Origin: Ophiura sarsii
Lineage: Eukaryota; Echinodermata; Ophiuroidea; Amphilepidida; Ophiuridae
Direction of reading: 5' to 3'
Assembly (NCBI GenBank): GCA_035610835.1
Contig: CM069444.1
Location: 4,143,172-4,207,171, forward strand
Length of the DNA: 64,000 nucleotides
The translations under genes and the position numbers were made by a program. Positions 36,818 to 48,441 of the stretch are shown piece by piece; the stretch's first letter is position 1, and each line of letters starts with the position of its first letter. The notes under the pieces were generated by a model. That model did no database searches, was not told where the DNA came from, and saw nothing but the letters and a program-made list of their open reading frames with translations.

Positions 36818-37023
36818 CTTATTTTTTACTGAAAGGACAACCACGCCCTGACTGTTCTTAAACTCAACATCAAAACCATCTTTCGGGTCGTTATTATCCA
36901 GGTCAAAACGCATAAGTACGACAGGTTTGTCAAAGTTGAGTGTAACAGTGTCGCCGTTGACAGCCGAGTTGATTAAATCAGGATAGTCATCACTAAGGTT
37001 TTCCCCACCTTCTTGGCAATAAT
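36818..37023 (-). CDS. e14: B half of domain D6, shortened
   Basis: 68 codons, phase 1 to 0; acceptor ctgtag, donor gtaatg. DYCQEGGENLSDDYPDLI, then AVNGDTVTLNFDKPVVLMRF, KNSQGVVVLSVKNK. Relative to e9 it lacks about 15 codons in the loop between the LI segment and the TV-L strand, in frame, so the domain is probably still intact but with a shorter loop. Confidence 0.9.
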
Positions 37024-37223
37024 CTACAGACACAAAATCACATATAAATAACGTACACCTAATAATATAAGAAGTAGAAAAAATACTTACTGGGTATATA
37101 CTTAGATAATAGTGATAACATGAGAGATATAAATTACTTAATCTTAAAAAAAACCAGCCAATCCATGGAAATGCAAAGATTGGCTATAGAAACACTAAAT
37201 CATACCATCGTAGTTGAGCAATA

Positions 37224-37693
37224 TAAACTACTCACAAAAAGTATCGAAACACTTAGAAATGATCCAATATATAACGGCTCGAAAGGGTATGCATTAATCG
37301 AAGCAAATAATCAAGTGCATAATTTTGATCTGCGTATTTTGACACCTCGATCGTTGAGATACGATGTTGCGGAGCGGAGTTATTGTCATTTCAATGATCG
37401 TGGGTCCAGTTTCAAAAGTGACACTCATCCCTATTGAAAAGCACGAATCTGATCATTCTAAACAGTAACGCAAACCTCTTTCTATAGGATGATTGTCACT
37501 TTTGAAACTGGACCCACGACCATTGAAATGACAATAACTCCGCTCCGCAAGATCGTATCTCATCGATCGAGGTGTCAAAATACGCAGAACAAAATTATGC
37601 ACCTGGTTATTTGCTTCGATTAATGCATACCCTTTCGAGCCGTTATATATTAGATCATTTCTAAGTGTTTCGATACCTTTTGTGATCAGTTTA
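37224..37693. mobile_element. Foldback element family F, copy 2
   Basis: Arms at about 37224-37437 and 37487-37693 are inverted, about 95% alike by eye, around a spacer of some 50 bases. Blocks GTATCGAAACACTTA and TATTTTGACACCTCGATCG tie it to copy 1. The arms contain an open frame only by chance. Confidence 0.9.
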
Positions 37694-38221
37694 GAATCTT
37701 AAATGCAATATGGATAATATCAAGTCCTAACCTCGTGTTTAATTGGTAGGTTTTAAAGAATGAGGATATTTTTTTCGAGCGTTCGAGACAACTTAACATT
37801 TTCCACGCATGATGTCCGAGAAAACCTGCACATTCTGAAATATCGAGTTGTTAACAGCGCTGCTGCATAGCTGCAACACCGTAGATTTTCGTGAAATCGG
37901 TTGAATGTGTTTCTGACATATACCTCTCGTTGACCATGCGCAATTGGGAAACCGATTGTAACAACTTGGAATTTATGTCATAAATAAAAGGTCGAGAATT
38001 TAAGGTTTTCATAAAGGGCAAAGACGATTGTAATGCGTCGTGTAAAAGTTAAAATAGAGCGCCTTTAAAATAAGTTGCAGGTTTCTAGGACATCCTGATT
38101 ATTGAAATAAAAGTATTGGTGGAAAATACTGCTATAGATATTTCTTTAACGTAAACGATTCAATGGGATGACATTACATGGCATTGTGACATTCATATTT
38201 ATATGCTATTTCGATTATTCG

Positions 38222-39068
38222 TGTACACCTAGCTTAAAATTTCCTGACCAGGCGCTTTGCTGCTGGCTAATCCAAAATCAATAATCTATACGAAAAATCT
38301 GAGATGTACATTTCATGAGCAAATTTCTTCTCCGTATAGTAGTTTGATACCTCATTCATAAACATCGAGTGGATATTTTTGATGTTATGATTGTTTAATC
38401 GACCACAACTACCAAAGAAATTCTTTCACTAAAAGCGGGTTTCAATGGGATATCCTTGCTTAGTGTGTGATTACGCATTGAAAATGTGTGAGTACCGACT
38501 CCCTGTCGATGACTGCTACCTATTATCCCCGTACCTGACTGGTTGAGATAGCACACACACTGCAAAAACACCGGTGTTAAAAACAACACCATTGGTGTTG
38601 TGAGAGGTCCACACCAAAAAAAATTAACACCGGTGTACCGGTGTTAAATTTTTGGTGTTATATCAACACCATGTAGTGTCATTTTAACAACTGCAAGTGT
38701 GAAAAATAACACTGTAAGTGTTAAAGTAACACTGTAAGTGTTAATGTAACACCAAGATAGTGTTAACATAACACTAATTGGTGTGGACCTCTCAGAACAC
38801 CGAACGGTGTTATTTTTAACACCGGTGTTTTTGCAGTGCAGTGAACAAACCAATCATTGATGCAAATCAATGATATCCCATAGGAAACCAATTATAGTGC
38901 AACTTTGTTGTCGTTACTTGTAGTTATTGAAATCATCATAACTTCAAAAGTATCAATTCGATCTTTATGATTGAGATATAAAACTACGGTGAAGAAATTT
39001 GCCCATTAAATGTAAATCTCAGGCCAACAAAAAAGCACCTGGTCAGGGACTTTTTTGTGCTAGGTGTA
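38222..39068. mobile_element. Inverted-repeat element with a second element inside
   Basis: Ends GTACACCTAGC with CCTGACCAGGCGCTTT (left) and AAAGCACCTGGTCAGG with GCTAGGTGTAT (right). Inner blocks AAATTTCTTC and AGATGTACATTT also recur inverted. The element at 38558-38838 is inserted within it. Confidence 0.8.
38558..38838. mobile_element. Nested element ending CACTGCAAAAACACCGGTGT
   Basis: Inverted ends of about 30 bases, interior made almost only of AACACC / GGTGTT / AACACT words that can pair with each other many ways. 280 bases. Confidence 0.88.
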
Positions 39069-39327
39069 TATCAAACCAATATGAAAGGTTGATGTTGGCA
39101 AATCGACATAATGTATACATGTTCCTTATGTAGGCCCGAATGGTCTCAATGTCATCCCAATAACGCAAGAACACGTGATCCGGGTCATGTAATTACCGTC
39201 TCAAGTTTATGGGGTTTTTTTAAAAGTTTTTGTAGAAACAATATTTCAAATATAGACGTAGTCTATGATGGATAATATAATAAGGCATATAAAATGAATT
39301 ATAACATAGATCTTTGGTTATACGTAC

Positions 39328-39399
39328 CTTCCGATGAAGTTGTTGGAGTTGGGGTTGGTGTTGGTGTAGGAGGTGGCGTTGTTGTCACAGGTGCTTCTT
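39328..39399 (-). CDS. e13: Thr/Pro linker exon between U3 and U4
   Basis: 24 codons, phase 1 to 1; acceptor ctacag, donor gtacgt. EEAPVTTT followed by PPP and an alternating Thr-Pro run (TPTPTPTPTPT), ending TSSE. It shares the EEA start and gtacgt donor with e18, its counterpart in U4, but is 45 bases longer. The Thr-Pro run is a candidate O-glycosylated spacer. Confidence 0.87.
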
Positions 39400-39679
39400 C
39401 TGTAGATAAACATAACATGGTTTAAAGATAATTATTTGTTTCCAAAGTTCTAATCTCCCATTTGAGGATCCAGTGAATTTCCTTTCACTCGAAATGGCCA
39501 TTGCATGTGAATTCAACTTTCATTTTGGGCACACGATTTGGGAATTCTTACACGACATGTTGCAATGGGGACTGACGATCTGCAAACATGATTTTGATTC
39601 AAATAGAAACATTAAGGAGTTGAAACATGAATAGGGGTATGTGGGAATAGCAATATTGCGAGAAGAGTATCTGAAGAGG

Positions 39680-40295
39680 TTTTTTTTGCAAAAGGGCCTA
39701 CATCCACTTTGGCTCTTATTGAGAAAAAGTCAAAAAAATGTTTCTAAATTGAGCAATTGAAAAACTGAATGGATTATGAAAGAGGTACACTACATACTAA
39801 TTTAAATTGAAATACATTTTAAATGTGTTAGTTTTAATTTTTTTTAAATCATGTTTACATTTTTTCGAAAATTTTGATGTAGGCCCTTTTGCAACAAAAC
39901 TACATCTGTTTGTACATACAAAAAAGAATACCACACACAGAAAAATCATTTATTTTAATCATTTAAAATAAATAAGTTTGATATTGAAATGTATGGGTCA
40001 CAATCATATGTTTCAAGGAAATAAAGTTTTTTTTTCTTCAAAAATACCTACATCTCATTGTAAACAGCCATTGAAGTTGTTGTTTTGTTGCAAAAGGGCC
40101 TGTATCCCGATTTAATTCTGGATACAGGCCCTTTTGCAACAAAACAACAATTTCAATGGCTGTTTACAATAAAATGTAGGTATTTTTGAAAAAATGACTT
40201 TGTTTCCTTGAAACATATGATTTTTCCCTATACATTTCTATATCAAACTCATTTTTGAAAAAAATGCACCATAGCCCTTTTGCAACAAAGCTCTT
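39680..40295. mobile_element. Foldback around a GGGCCT-TTTGCAAC core
   Basis: A near-perfect inverted pair (39973-40107 and 40126-40255) centres at about 40116. The word AGGGCCTNTATCC / TTGCAAAAGGGC appears five times in both orientations between 39689 and 40285, suggesting repeated insertion or end duplication. Confidence 0.82.
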
Positions 40296-41301
40296 CAGCG
40301 TCACAAAACCAACTCCTCGGTGCAGATTTAAAGACCTCATGACTTAATAATTTGTAATTGTGTGAGTTGAAAACAATTGTATAGGTTTCTGTTTTAACTC
40401 GTGTAGCGCTCAAAGTAATTTAATGTTTCGTGACCTTATTGTTTATATTACCATGATTACTAGATAACACCTATTTTGTAAAGTTATTTGCATGTTTCTG
40501 CTTCCTTTGGAAAAGAAGAAGGTTTAACATGGATCTCTGCACGCCCACAGGCATCAATCTCTATAATCTCTATAATACTGTTAAGTTTGGAATCATTTCT
40601 TTACAGTGTATTAAATATAATCTGATTTGGGAAACAGTTGATATCCGAAGTGTGTGATGCTCACTCATATTATGTGCATATAATACTAATATAATACTAA
40701 TAATTAATATACATATGATTATATGGTCATGAACCATGGTCAAGAACCATGAAACCAAAGCAGACCTGGGGTTCAAGAAGAATTAGAAGCTAATTAAAGA
40801 CATGATCCTGAAAGAACACAGGCAGTGCCTGACCAGTTTGGTTAAAGAAGTAGCCGAGTACGAGATGCTGATCTACCGTTATGGATGCACGTGGACACAT
40901 CATGGAAGAAACTCCTGTATGTTTGGACACCAGAACTCCTGTTGTTCTAGACAAATGCCATCAATGACCAACTCCCGACACCAACTACCTAAGACTATTG
41001 GACAAGGCAACTATGAGATTGTGCCAGTTATTCCACCGCCGTGATTTTACCCTGCTCCACACCCTGAACTGTTGCAGCTTTCCTTAAATGTACAATTGGC
41101 GCCATGACCAAACAATGTGAGCAATTGTATCAGGACTGATACCATAATGTCGATGAAGCCAACAACAACAGACCATCTACATCCCAGTCTTAAAGTTTCA
41201 GTCCTGCCATAGCATTCCAAAAAGCAGATGGCACAAAATACCGTAATCCAGTCTTGCCGTACAGAAAACCAAATGAGACAGACATCCTGAGAAAATACTA
41301 G
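40296..41301. other. Intronic stretch before a retroelement fragment
   Basis: A short plus-strand frame at 40802-41044 (EYEMLIYRYGC) could be the upstream part of the fragment at 41302 but I cannot align it to anything. Otherwise nothing. Confidence 0.35.
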
Positions 41302-41780
41302 TGACTGGAAAATCCTGGTGGATGAAGAGCACTCGCAGATAGTTTTTCCTCCAGAAATTTTTGACATTATTATTTTCTCAACTCAGACTCAAAATAATGT
41401 CATCATCATTGAATTGCCCGGGTTGAATTGACAGTCCCAGCAGAGGAAAACCTTGCAAATGCTTTCGCCAGGAAGAAATGTAAATACCAAGACCTTGTAG
41501 CAGACTGCGAAAGTAACGAATGGTCTGTGAACTACTTTCCCGTAGAAGTCGGAAGCAGAAGGATTTATAATACCACGATCAGCAGATGTCTGGCCTCCCT
41601 ATGAATCCCCAGCGGAAAAAGAAAAGCAACGACACAGCAGCCAACAGCCCTGCGAGCAATCTACATGATCTGGCTTTGCAAAAGCACCATGGAGTTTAGA
41701 CAAGCGGAGTTGATTCCACCTCCAACAATATGCCATGACGGAAGTGGGACGGACGAGCGCTCACAAAACAGGTTTAACCC
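41302..41780 (+). pseudogene. Retroelement-associated fragment, restriction-endonuclease-like motif
   Basis: DWKILVDE, then FDIIIFSTQTQNNVIIIEL, after a frameshift VPAEENLANAFARKKCKYQD, LVADCESNEWSVNYFPVEVG, and later ALRAIYMIWLC. The D...(I/E)IEL-TVP-E...K..KY layout resembles the C-terminal region of some retroelement polyproteins in marine animals and has a PD-(D/E)XK look. Frameshifted and stop-broken; antisense to the gene. Confidence 0.55.
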
Positions 41781-41899
41781 GCCAATGTCTGGTCCGAAGC
41801 CCAAAGACCTCAGTGCATAGAAAATTATCTACACAGATGAAGATGATGAAGAAAAGCTATATTATGTAACTAGTCAGCTGTAGAACGGGGCCCCGTTTA

Positions 41900-42132
41900 T
41901 ATTTACTTGTATATTCCTAAATATGAAGCATGTTTCCCACTTTCTCCTTTAATATAAGCTCTCTGGTTTTTTAGATCCGGTTTTGGGACACGCTGTACAT
42001 ATTGCCACAACTGAGAATAATCTTTTGATGGAATTGGCAGAATAGGAACGGAACATGCTTAGCGATAGATAGTGACACACTAATGTGTTAATTTTACATG
42101 TTATCATTTTTCTGTATAATGATGAAACTTAC
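41900..42132. repeat. Duplicated intron segment (copy B)
   Basis: Counterpart of 31345-31571, directly beyond the donor of e12. Confidence 0.9.
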
Positions 42133-42265
42133 CACATCCTGTTGGTGTCATAGTAAGGGTTGTTTCTGTGCCAAACAATGGACTGTTGGAATTTCTTGAA
42201 AAGTGTATTTCCCCCACATATCGGAACCTTGAACTTGTAATATCGGCTTGAATGTCAGCCCAAGT
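42133..42265 (-). CDS. e12: A half of domain D5
   Basis: 44 codons plus one base, phase 0 to 1, acceptor ctgtag, donor gtaagt. Begins TWADIQADITSSRFRYV and ends TMTPTGC. By hand alignment it differs from e17 at 8 of about 44 residues, and the flanking intron is also shared, so this is one of the youngest duplicates in the gene. A perfect 54-bp palindrome lies about 150 bases upstream of it in the intron. Confidence 0.92.
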
Positions 42266-42418
42266 CTACAGAAAAAGTGTAATAGAAAAATTACATGTAT
42301 ACCATATCAAAAAGAACATTTTAAATATAAGTCTCAAGTCACTTTCCTAGTTGTATCGCCAATAATGTCACACCTTGTCTAGAAAAAACAGCATTCAGTA
42401 GAGAAAAAATATAACACC

Positions 42419-42472
42419 TCTAAATAAATAATTGAAATGTGGGTATACCCACATTTCAATTATTTATTTAGA
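42419..42472. repeat. Perfect 54-bp palindrome
   Basis: 27-base arms without mismatch or spacer, centre GGGTATACCC. Able to form a cruciform. It sits in the intron upstream of e12. Confidence 0.95.
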
Positions 42473-44631
42473 AACACGCGTATCTCATTCAAGTGACAAC
42501 ACGGGACTCGACCATTTCTAGTGCGGGCGGTAAATTGGATTTTCTTTTTTGATGTTTCAATTTCTGCTTATGTGGAAACTTTTGTTCCACTATTTTTTTT
42601 TTAATTCTCGATTTTTGCAGATTTTGGTAACATTTAAGGTTAAAAAAAATCGCTCGACCGACTTGACAGGGGGGGGGGGGGGGGGGGTGGGGTCTTTGCC
42701 TTACAGACTGTTCAAATAAATACCCACTGATACCCAGAATATTTGAACAGTTTTGGAAATCAAGAAAATGGGACGCTTGAAACTATACATACAACCCAGC
42801 GTCATGTACTAACTAACGTGTGTGCATTAAAACATGCTTGAAAGACCCGATGAGCAAATGTAACAGAAACCCTTTCCTACGGTTTTAATATGCTGACCCG
42901 CAGTTGACCCCAGTTAACCTTTGACCCTGTTTTGTGCAACGGTCCACTGGTTTAAGATACCGAATGTGATATGAATCCCACATTTCTTTTCATAACATTT
43001 TAAATATTGACTCCTAGTCGATCGCATTCGACCCTGGCCTCGTGCTGTGCACATCTATGGCTGAGCTTGGGTAACTGTGTCTTTGAACCAAAACTGAAAT
43101 CCACCTTTTGATGATTAGATATTGCAGTCTAAAACTTGAACACTTAATTGACCTCGTTTGAACTTTGACCCCACGAAGTGCACATGTGAGATAAAGATTG
43201 GTGCATAATTTCTGGGTCAGTGGCGTACCGACCGGGGGGGGGGGGGGGGGCAGGGGGGGCTGGGGCGCAAGGTGACTTACTGGGAACAAAATTGGGGCAA
43301 CCTTTTACGAACATTTACGCCACTGTCGGGACGACATATACTTCTGCCCCCCTGGCTCACATGCCGCGGTACGCGCCTGTTCTGGGTAGCCTACATGAAT
43401 ATGACTGTTTTTGAAATATGGCAATTTAAAACGGTGAAGTCTAGTTGCCCCGATTTGACCTTTAAATCGTGTCATGCACATGTACAAAAGATCTTGGGCA
43501 TCTAGTCCATGTGACTAAATATGATTGTAATCCTCGTCTTGGTTGATGAATTAATATAGCGTTTTTGCAAATTAATGAGCTCAATCGCATAACTTGCACA
43601 TGACCCCTCCTTTTGTCTCATGAATCTTCCCATTTCCAATATATGCTTATGTGTAAGTTTCATGAAAGAAATGTGTTTTGCCACTTTAGAATTCTTTGTT
43701 GCGGTTGCAATGCGCATCATCTGTCAGAACTCGAATATGACAGGAATCATTTCAACAAGGCTACTTTGTATTTACGATACTGTATTAAATACTAGACTAC
43801 TAGTAGTTGAATAAATATTCAAATCAATAACACGATCAATCTAGACTTCTAAATAAGAAGATAACTACAGACTGTAACAAAAAAAGTTATTCAATCGCAA
43901 TTTTATTTTTAATTCAATGTTAAAATCATGCAATGTCAAAATCTCTTACACTCTGTGTTAAGTTCCGTTTTGGCTACCAGAATCATTTTATTTGGTCTTT
44001 TTAACTACTTCCGTTTACAATTTATGACCAATCTCTTAAGTCGTCTAGAAATCGGGTTGGGCCACTTTCACAATAATATCATACAATCTTGCTTGTATAA
44101 ATTAAATGGTTAGGATATCATGCAAGGAACATTAAAGAGAACAATATAATTCTTTTTCAAATAGTTTTATTTCATTTGAATAAATAAATTCATAACATAA
44201 ATAAATAATATTTGTAAAGACCTAACCTTCTTTGTAATACTTTTAACCACTTGAAACGAACCATTGTTGTCTAACAAGAGCGCTCTACTGCTATGTTCCT
44301 GGTTCGATTCCATTCATATTCATCCCAGTGGTTTTACCATTGATTAAACCAAAGTGGCCCAGGTGATTTCATGACTACTTTGGACAATTGATCATATCTC
44401 TGCTTACCGACCATCGATTGTCATGAAACAAAGCTTATTCGAAAGCTAAGAAAATTCCCCTTGCACACCATTAAAATTCGAAACAGAAATTCTACGGGAG
44501 ATATTTTTAATATTTTTTTCAAAACTATATAACTTTTTTTGTTACAGCCTGTAGTCAAATACAAAACATACGAACATATGCAATATTTGTGTTCATACTT
44601 TGACGATCGGCCAACAATCTGCAAAACTTAC
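42473..44631. other. Long intron part with poly-G runs
   Basis: G runs at 42669-42687 (19) and 43234-43250 (17). The second follows AGTGGCGTACCGACC, the start of a common poly-G-ended repeat. Loosely repeated paragraphs with TTGACC and GCACATG words span about 42900-43610. No exon found. Confidence 0.55.
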
Positions 44632-44876
44632 CGCGCCAGTGCGATAATAAACATTTTTTCCATAGATGTCTATTATTATGACATCAAATGTGTCTGTGGG
44701 ATTTACGCCCACTAAATCAACATTCATCAGTCTTATGGGATATTTAAATGCAGTCACAAGCTCATCTTGAGTATCCGGCGATAGTGTTATTGTACCCCGT
44801 GTGGTAATAAGTGTACCACCGAAGGTTTGACTCCCGATAAGGTTAGCGACGTGGTAGAGATTTTCATTACAGTGCA
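44632..44876 (-). CDS. e11: B half of domain D5
   Basis: 81 codons, phase 1 to 0; acceptor aacag, donor gtaagt. Starts HCNENLYHVANLIGSQTFGG, then FKYPIRLMNVDLVGVNPTD and IIIDIYGKNVYYRTGA. It matches e16 nearly position for position and has the identical length of 245 bases, evidence that U3 and U4 arose by duplication. Confidence 0.92.
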
Positions 44877-44960
44877 CTGTTGAGAGAAACATATTATAAA
44901 GTTTCATTAAGGGACCGTTCATAATTTCTACCGGAGGGAGGGAGGGGCACCAAACAGGGA

Positions 44961-44977
44961 GGGGGGGGGGGGGGGGG
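44961..44977. repeat. Run of 17 G
   Basis: Lies in a GGTCATAACTT-containing repeat just upstream of the acceptor of e11. Confidence 0.9.
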
Positions 44978-45117
44978 CGGTCATAACTTGTTCATGAAAT
45001 CAAAAGGGGGGGTACAACTTTTTGTTGGAAATTAAAGGGGGTCATAACTTTTGTTGTACTAATATTTCAAACCATAATTTACAAATATAGCTATATTACT
45101 CGCGCTATGCGCATTGT

Positions 45118-45683
45118 GCCCACAAAATAGATTTTCGGTGTTTTAAAAATTATAAAAAACACGTTTTTGACCCATTTTAGGTTCTGCAAAGATAACTCAA
45201 AATATATTTTGTCCAATGTCGTCATCTTAGTTTTATGATAATCCTGATAACATTCCCCAGGGTGATTTTTTCTTATTTTTAATATCTTATTTATTTTTTG
45301 AGTTACAGACCAAAAAGTGTGATTTTTCCCCAAATATGTGATTTTCATGATTGTGGAGGTAAAAAATCACATTGGTCTATAACTCAAAAAATAAATAAGG
45401 TATTCAGCCAAAACAAAAAAAAAACACCAGGGGAATGTTATCAGGATCATAGAAGAAGAAAAAATTGACAAAATATATTTTGAGTTATCTTTGCAGAACC
45501 TAAAACGGGTCAAAAAACGTGTTTTTTATAATTTTCTCCCAAATGGTCAATTTCATTATCATGGTTGGATTCATTGAACCCTTTTCTGCAAAAAAACTGT
45601 ATACTTATATAAAGATTAAATGAATATTGAAGAAGTTACGGCAGTTTTACGGAGGCTGTACCTGAGAGTCGCCCCCCCCCCCC
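45118..45683. mobile_element. Foldback element, second copy of the 9770 family
   Basis: Arms about 45130-45330 and 45360-45535 are inverted (TTTTAGGTTCTGCAAAGATA and its complement, CATTCCCC). The right end has TTTTACGGAGGCTGTACCTG as at 10388, then a run of 12 C. Confidence 0.82.
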
Positions 45684-45984
45684 ATTAACGCTGAGCGTTA
45701 CGCACTTGATGTGCGGTTGCCTTAATTGATTGATCTGCGCAAGTTGTTTTTGTTTTTGTTTTCACCGGCATTTGATTTTTTTCACCGGCATGACGTAGGT
45801 GCGCCCCAACCTATAGATGGGTTTGTCCATGTTTTATCGTAGTGGATGCCTGCGCTCTAAGTATATGATATGCAATTGTATTACTCCTTATTATTGTATG
45901 GTGCTCGTAAATGTGTGTATTTATCTGTTCTTTTAGGTTATATAAAATAAATGTTCATTTCAGAGTACCAAATAAAACACTTAC

Positions 45985-46114
45985 AGCATCCAAAAACCTC
46001 GACAGATACTGTCGTATCTTCACTGTCATCGTCGTCGTACACCCTGATCACGGTGACCTCCGTGACATCAGTATATGCCTTGTTCTTGATAATTTCCTGG
46101 ATTTCCGCCAGAGT
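45985..46114 (-). CDS. e10: A half of domain D4
   Basis: 43 codons plus one base, phase 0 to 1, acceptor tttag, donor gtaagt. Reads TLAEIQEIIKN, then VTEVTVIRVYDDDDSED and ends EVFGC. Its last base is t, as in e15, so the spliced codon with e11 is Leu and the junction is G-C-L-H-C. Same length (130) as e15, its unit-U4 counterpart. Confidence 0.9.
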
Positions 46115-46324
46115 CTAAAATGAATAATCATAACATGAGAATATAATATAAGCCCTCCCTGAATGCTGTACATATCCCATAGAGAAAACTAAAATGGTTA
46201 CAATGTTATAATGAATGTAATAATATATTAAATGTATTTGTAATGCGCCATCAATCTAGATGAATAAATCAGAGGCACAAACACGAAAATAGAAATCATT
46301 TCATGTAATACACACATTGGCATA

Positions 46325-46560
46325 GCTACACTGTGAGTCAAAAAGATGATGTATGTACTGAAATGAATCATACATTTTCCCCAAAAGACCAAACACATTT
46401 GAAAAACAAATGATGCACGTATTCAAAAATATATGATATTCTTCCGCTCATTATTATTTGGTTTAAAAGAATCACTGAATTTGATCCTAGCTATCAATAA
46501 TTATACCTGTTAAAATAAAAGAACCCGATTTCGGAGGCGTCCACGAAATACTTAATCCTT
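46325..46560. repeat. Second copy of the GTGAGTCAAAAAGA repeat
   Basis: See the copy at 14214; ordered blocks agree. Confidence 0.6.
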
Positions 46561-46659
46561 TCAAATTATCCGTCTAACATGTGATGCGATCTGTGAAAAC
46601 CCGTCGGATGTCGCAAAATGTGAACAAAGGATTATGGGTAAAAATAAAATAAAATACAA

Positions 46660-46681
46660 ATATATATATATATATATATAC
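46660..46681. repeat. TA microsatellite
   Basis: About ten TA units. Confidence 0.9.
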
Positions 46682-47280
46682 ATACTTTTTTTTTTAGATT
46701 AAATTTTAAAAAATCTTTTCTTTTTTTAAAGATTTGTTTTAGCCTGGAGCAAAACTATTTTAGGATCAGAATGTGTGCATGGATGATTTCACAACCCTAT
46801 CCGAACTAAAATGGTGTTGATTCCAAAATCGTTACTCTAATTGTCCACACTCATTACATTTTGGCTGTTTTAAACTTAGGTCCGCTCTTACAAGCCAGAT
46901 CCTTTGGGAATATCTCAATGTTGAGATTTCCCCATCTTAACTCTATTTCATCCGTTACCAAATGAACAGGTGTAGGCCTAAGCCAGTTTATCCTGGGTGA
47001 ACTGGCCAGAGCATGAAGCTAGCATCATGGCCAGACTGAACGTCTGCCTTTAAGCAGTGTCTGAACCAAAACATTGTCTGAACATATTTGGGTAAAAAAA
47101 CACATTATAATGCCACTACACTAGTGTTCGGCATACAAATGGGGTTTTTTGTATAGAGTTTAGCAAATATCACAATTGCATTATGTTGCTATCAAAATTG
47201 AACACTTGCTTGTACCAGAATCAACTCAAAACCTGATTATTTGGTAGTCGTCTTGTACTGGGTTCATGATTATTGATTAC

Positions 47281-47531
47281 CTTATTTTTTACTGACTCGA
47301 TGACCACTCCCTGACTGTTCTTTATCTCAGTATCATAGCGATCATTTGGATCATCACCCTCCATGCCAATTTTCATAAGGACGACAGGTTTGCCAAACGT
47401 TAATATAATTTTGGTAGTATCACCCGCCGGCAATACTATTGCCCCTAGATTCGCAGGGCCACCGTTGACAGTCGGGACGATTAAACCTGGATTTTCAACA
47501 TCAAGGTCTGACCCACCTTTTGTGCAATAAT
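47281..47531 (-). CDS. e9: B half of domain D4
   Basis: 83 codons, phase 1 to 0; acceptor ctgtag, donor gtaatc. Starts DYC-TKGGSDLDVENPGLI, carries FGKPVVLMKIGMEGDDPND and KNSQGVVIESVKNK. It is a clear paralogue of e14 (same DYC start, KPVVLM, KNSQGVV and VKNK end) but keeps a loop of about 15 residues that e14 lacks. Confidence 0.9.
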
Positions 47532-47639
47532 CTACAGAAACAAAATCACAGATAACATGATGTACCTAATTAATAGTATTAGGAAAAAACCTTACTGAGT
47601 GGGCCTATATATTTGGTTAAGATAATGGGCTATTCCATA

Positions 47640-47900
47640 TATCAATGACTCCCCCCCCCCCCCTTCCCATAGAGGACAATTTGTCTCCCTCTATGAAAAG
47701 TATATGGAATTCAAGATCAAACTTCAAAAAAGTATGGAATTCAAGATCAAACTTCAAAAAAGTTTGGAATTGGTGGGGGAAAATTCTGGAATTCCGATGT
47801 CCTCAATAAGGGGGGGGGGGGGGGGGGGGGTCTAAATCGTGAAAAAGTCTAGAATTCCAAGAACATGTGCCAAAAAGGTATGGAATTCCATTGAAAATTT
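47640..47900. repeat. Poly-C / poly-G bounded repeat
   Basis: 13 C at 47651-47663 and 21 G at 47810-47830 frame copies of TATGGAATTCAAGATCAAAC (two in tandem) and the similar TAGAATTCC words. Part of the poly-G group. Confidence 0.7.
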
Positions 47901-48441
47901 GGTGGTGATTTGAGAAAACGTCAAATCATCAGACAACAAACAAGTTAGCATGTATGTGGTGACAATAATTAGCTGATAATTATTATCGTGCAATCCTTTC
48001 GAAAAATAAACACAACACCAAAAGTAAGTCCCCCTCTCAACAGTTTGTCATAACATCGTAAGGTAAAACATTTTACCAATAAAACCTAGTTAGAAATAAT
48101 CCTATGACTGTTTCCTAAGTGTTGTTTGAAAATGAAAGATGTCCATGACTTCATGGCTGAATGAGCTCAAATGGAAGACAAAAACTGCATTCTCAAAAGT
48201 CACAAAGTTTATGAATTGCTTCTTACTAATGGAAAAACACCCGCGGTTGAGCGAATATTACTGTAATGTGTAATCAATTCATGATCATTTAGCCATGTAA
48301 ATCCGAGAGATCACTCCCAACACATTGTATACCGTCACCCATGTATAAATCAATATGTACGGCTGACATTGTATTTAGATACTCGAGTTTCGGGGTGGTT
48401 TTGTGGTTATCAGGTTTTAAAATACAAGCGAGTGATCTTAA

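Noticed and set aside
37120..37437. 105-codon plus-strand ORF
   Set aside because: Lies within the inverted arm of foldback element F, whose opposite arm gives the mirror sequence; chance frame.
40802..41044. 80-codon plus-strand ORF upstream of the 41302 fragment
   Set aside because: Possibly the upstream part of the same retroelement, but I cannot recognise any motif, so it is not called as a gene.
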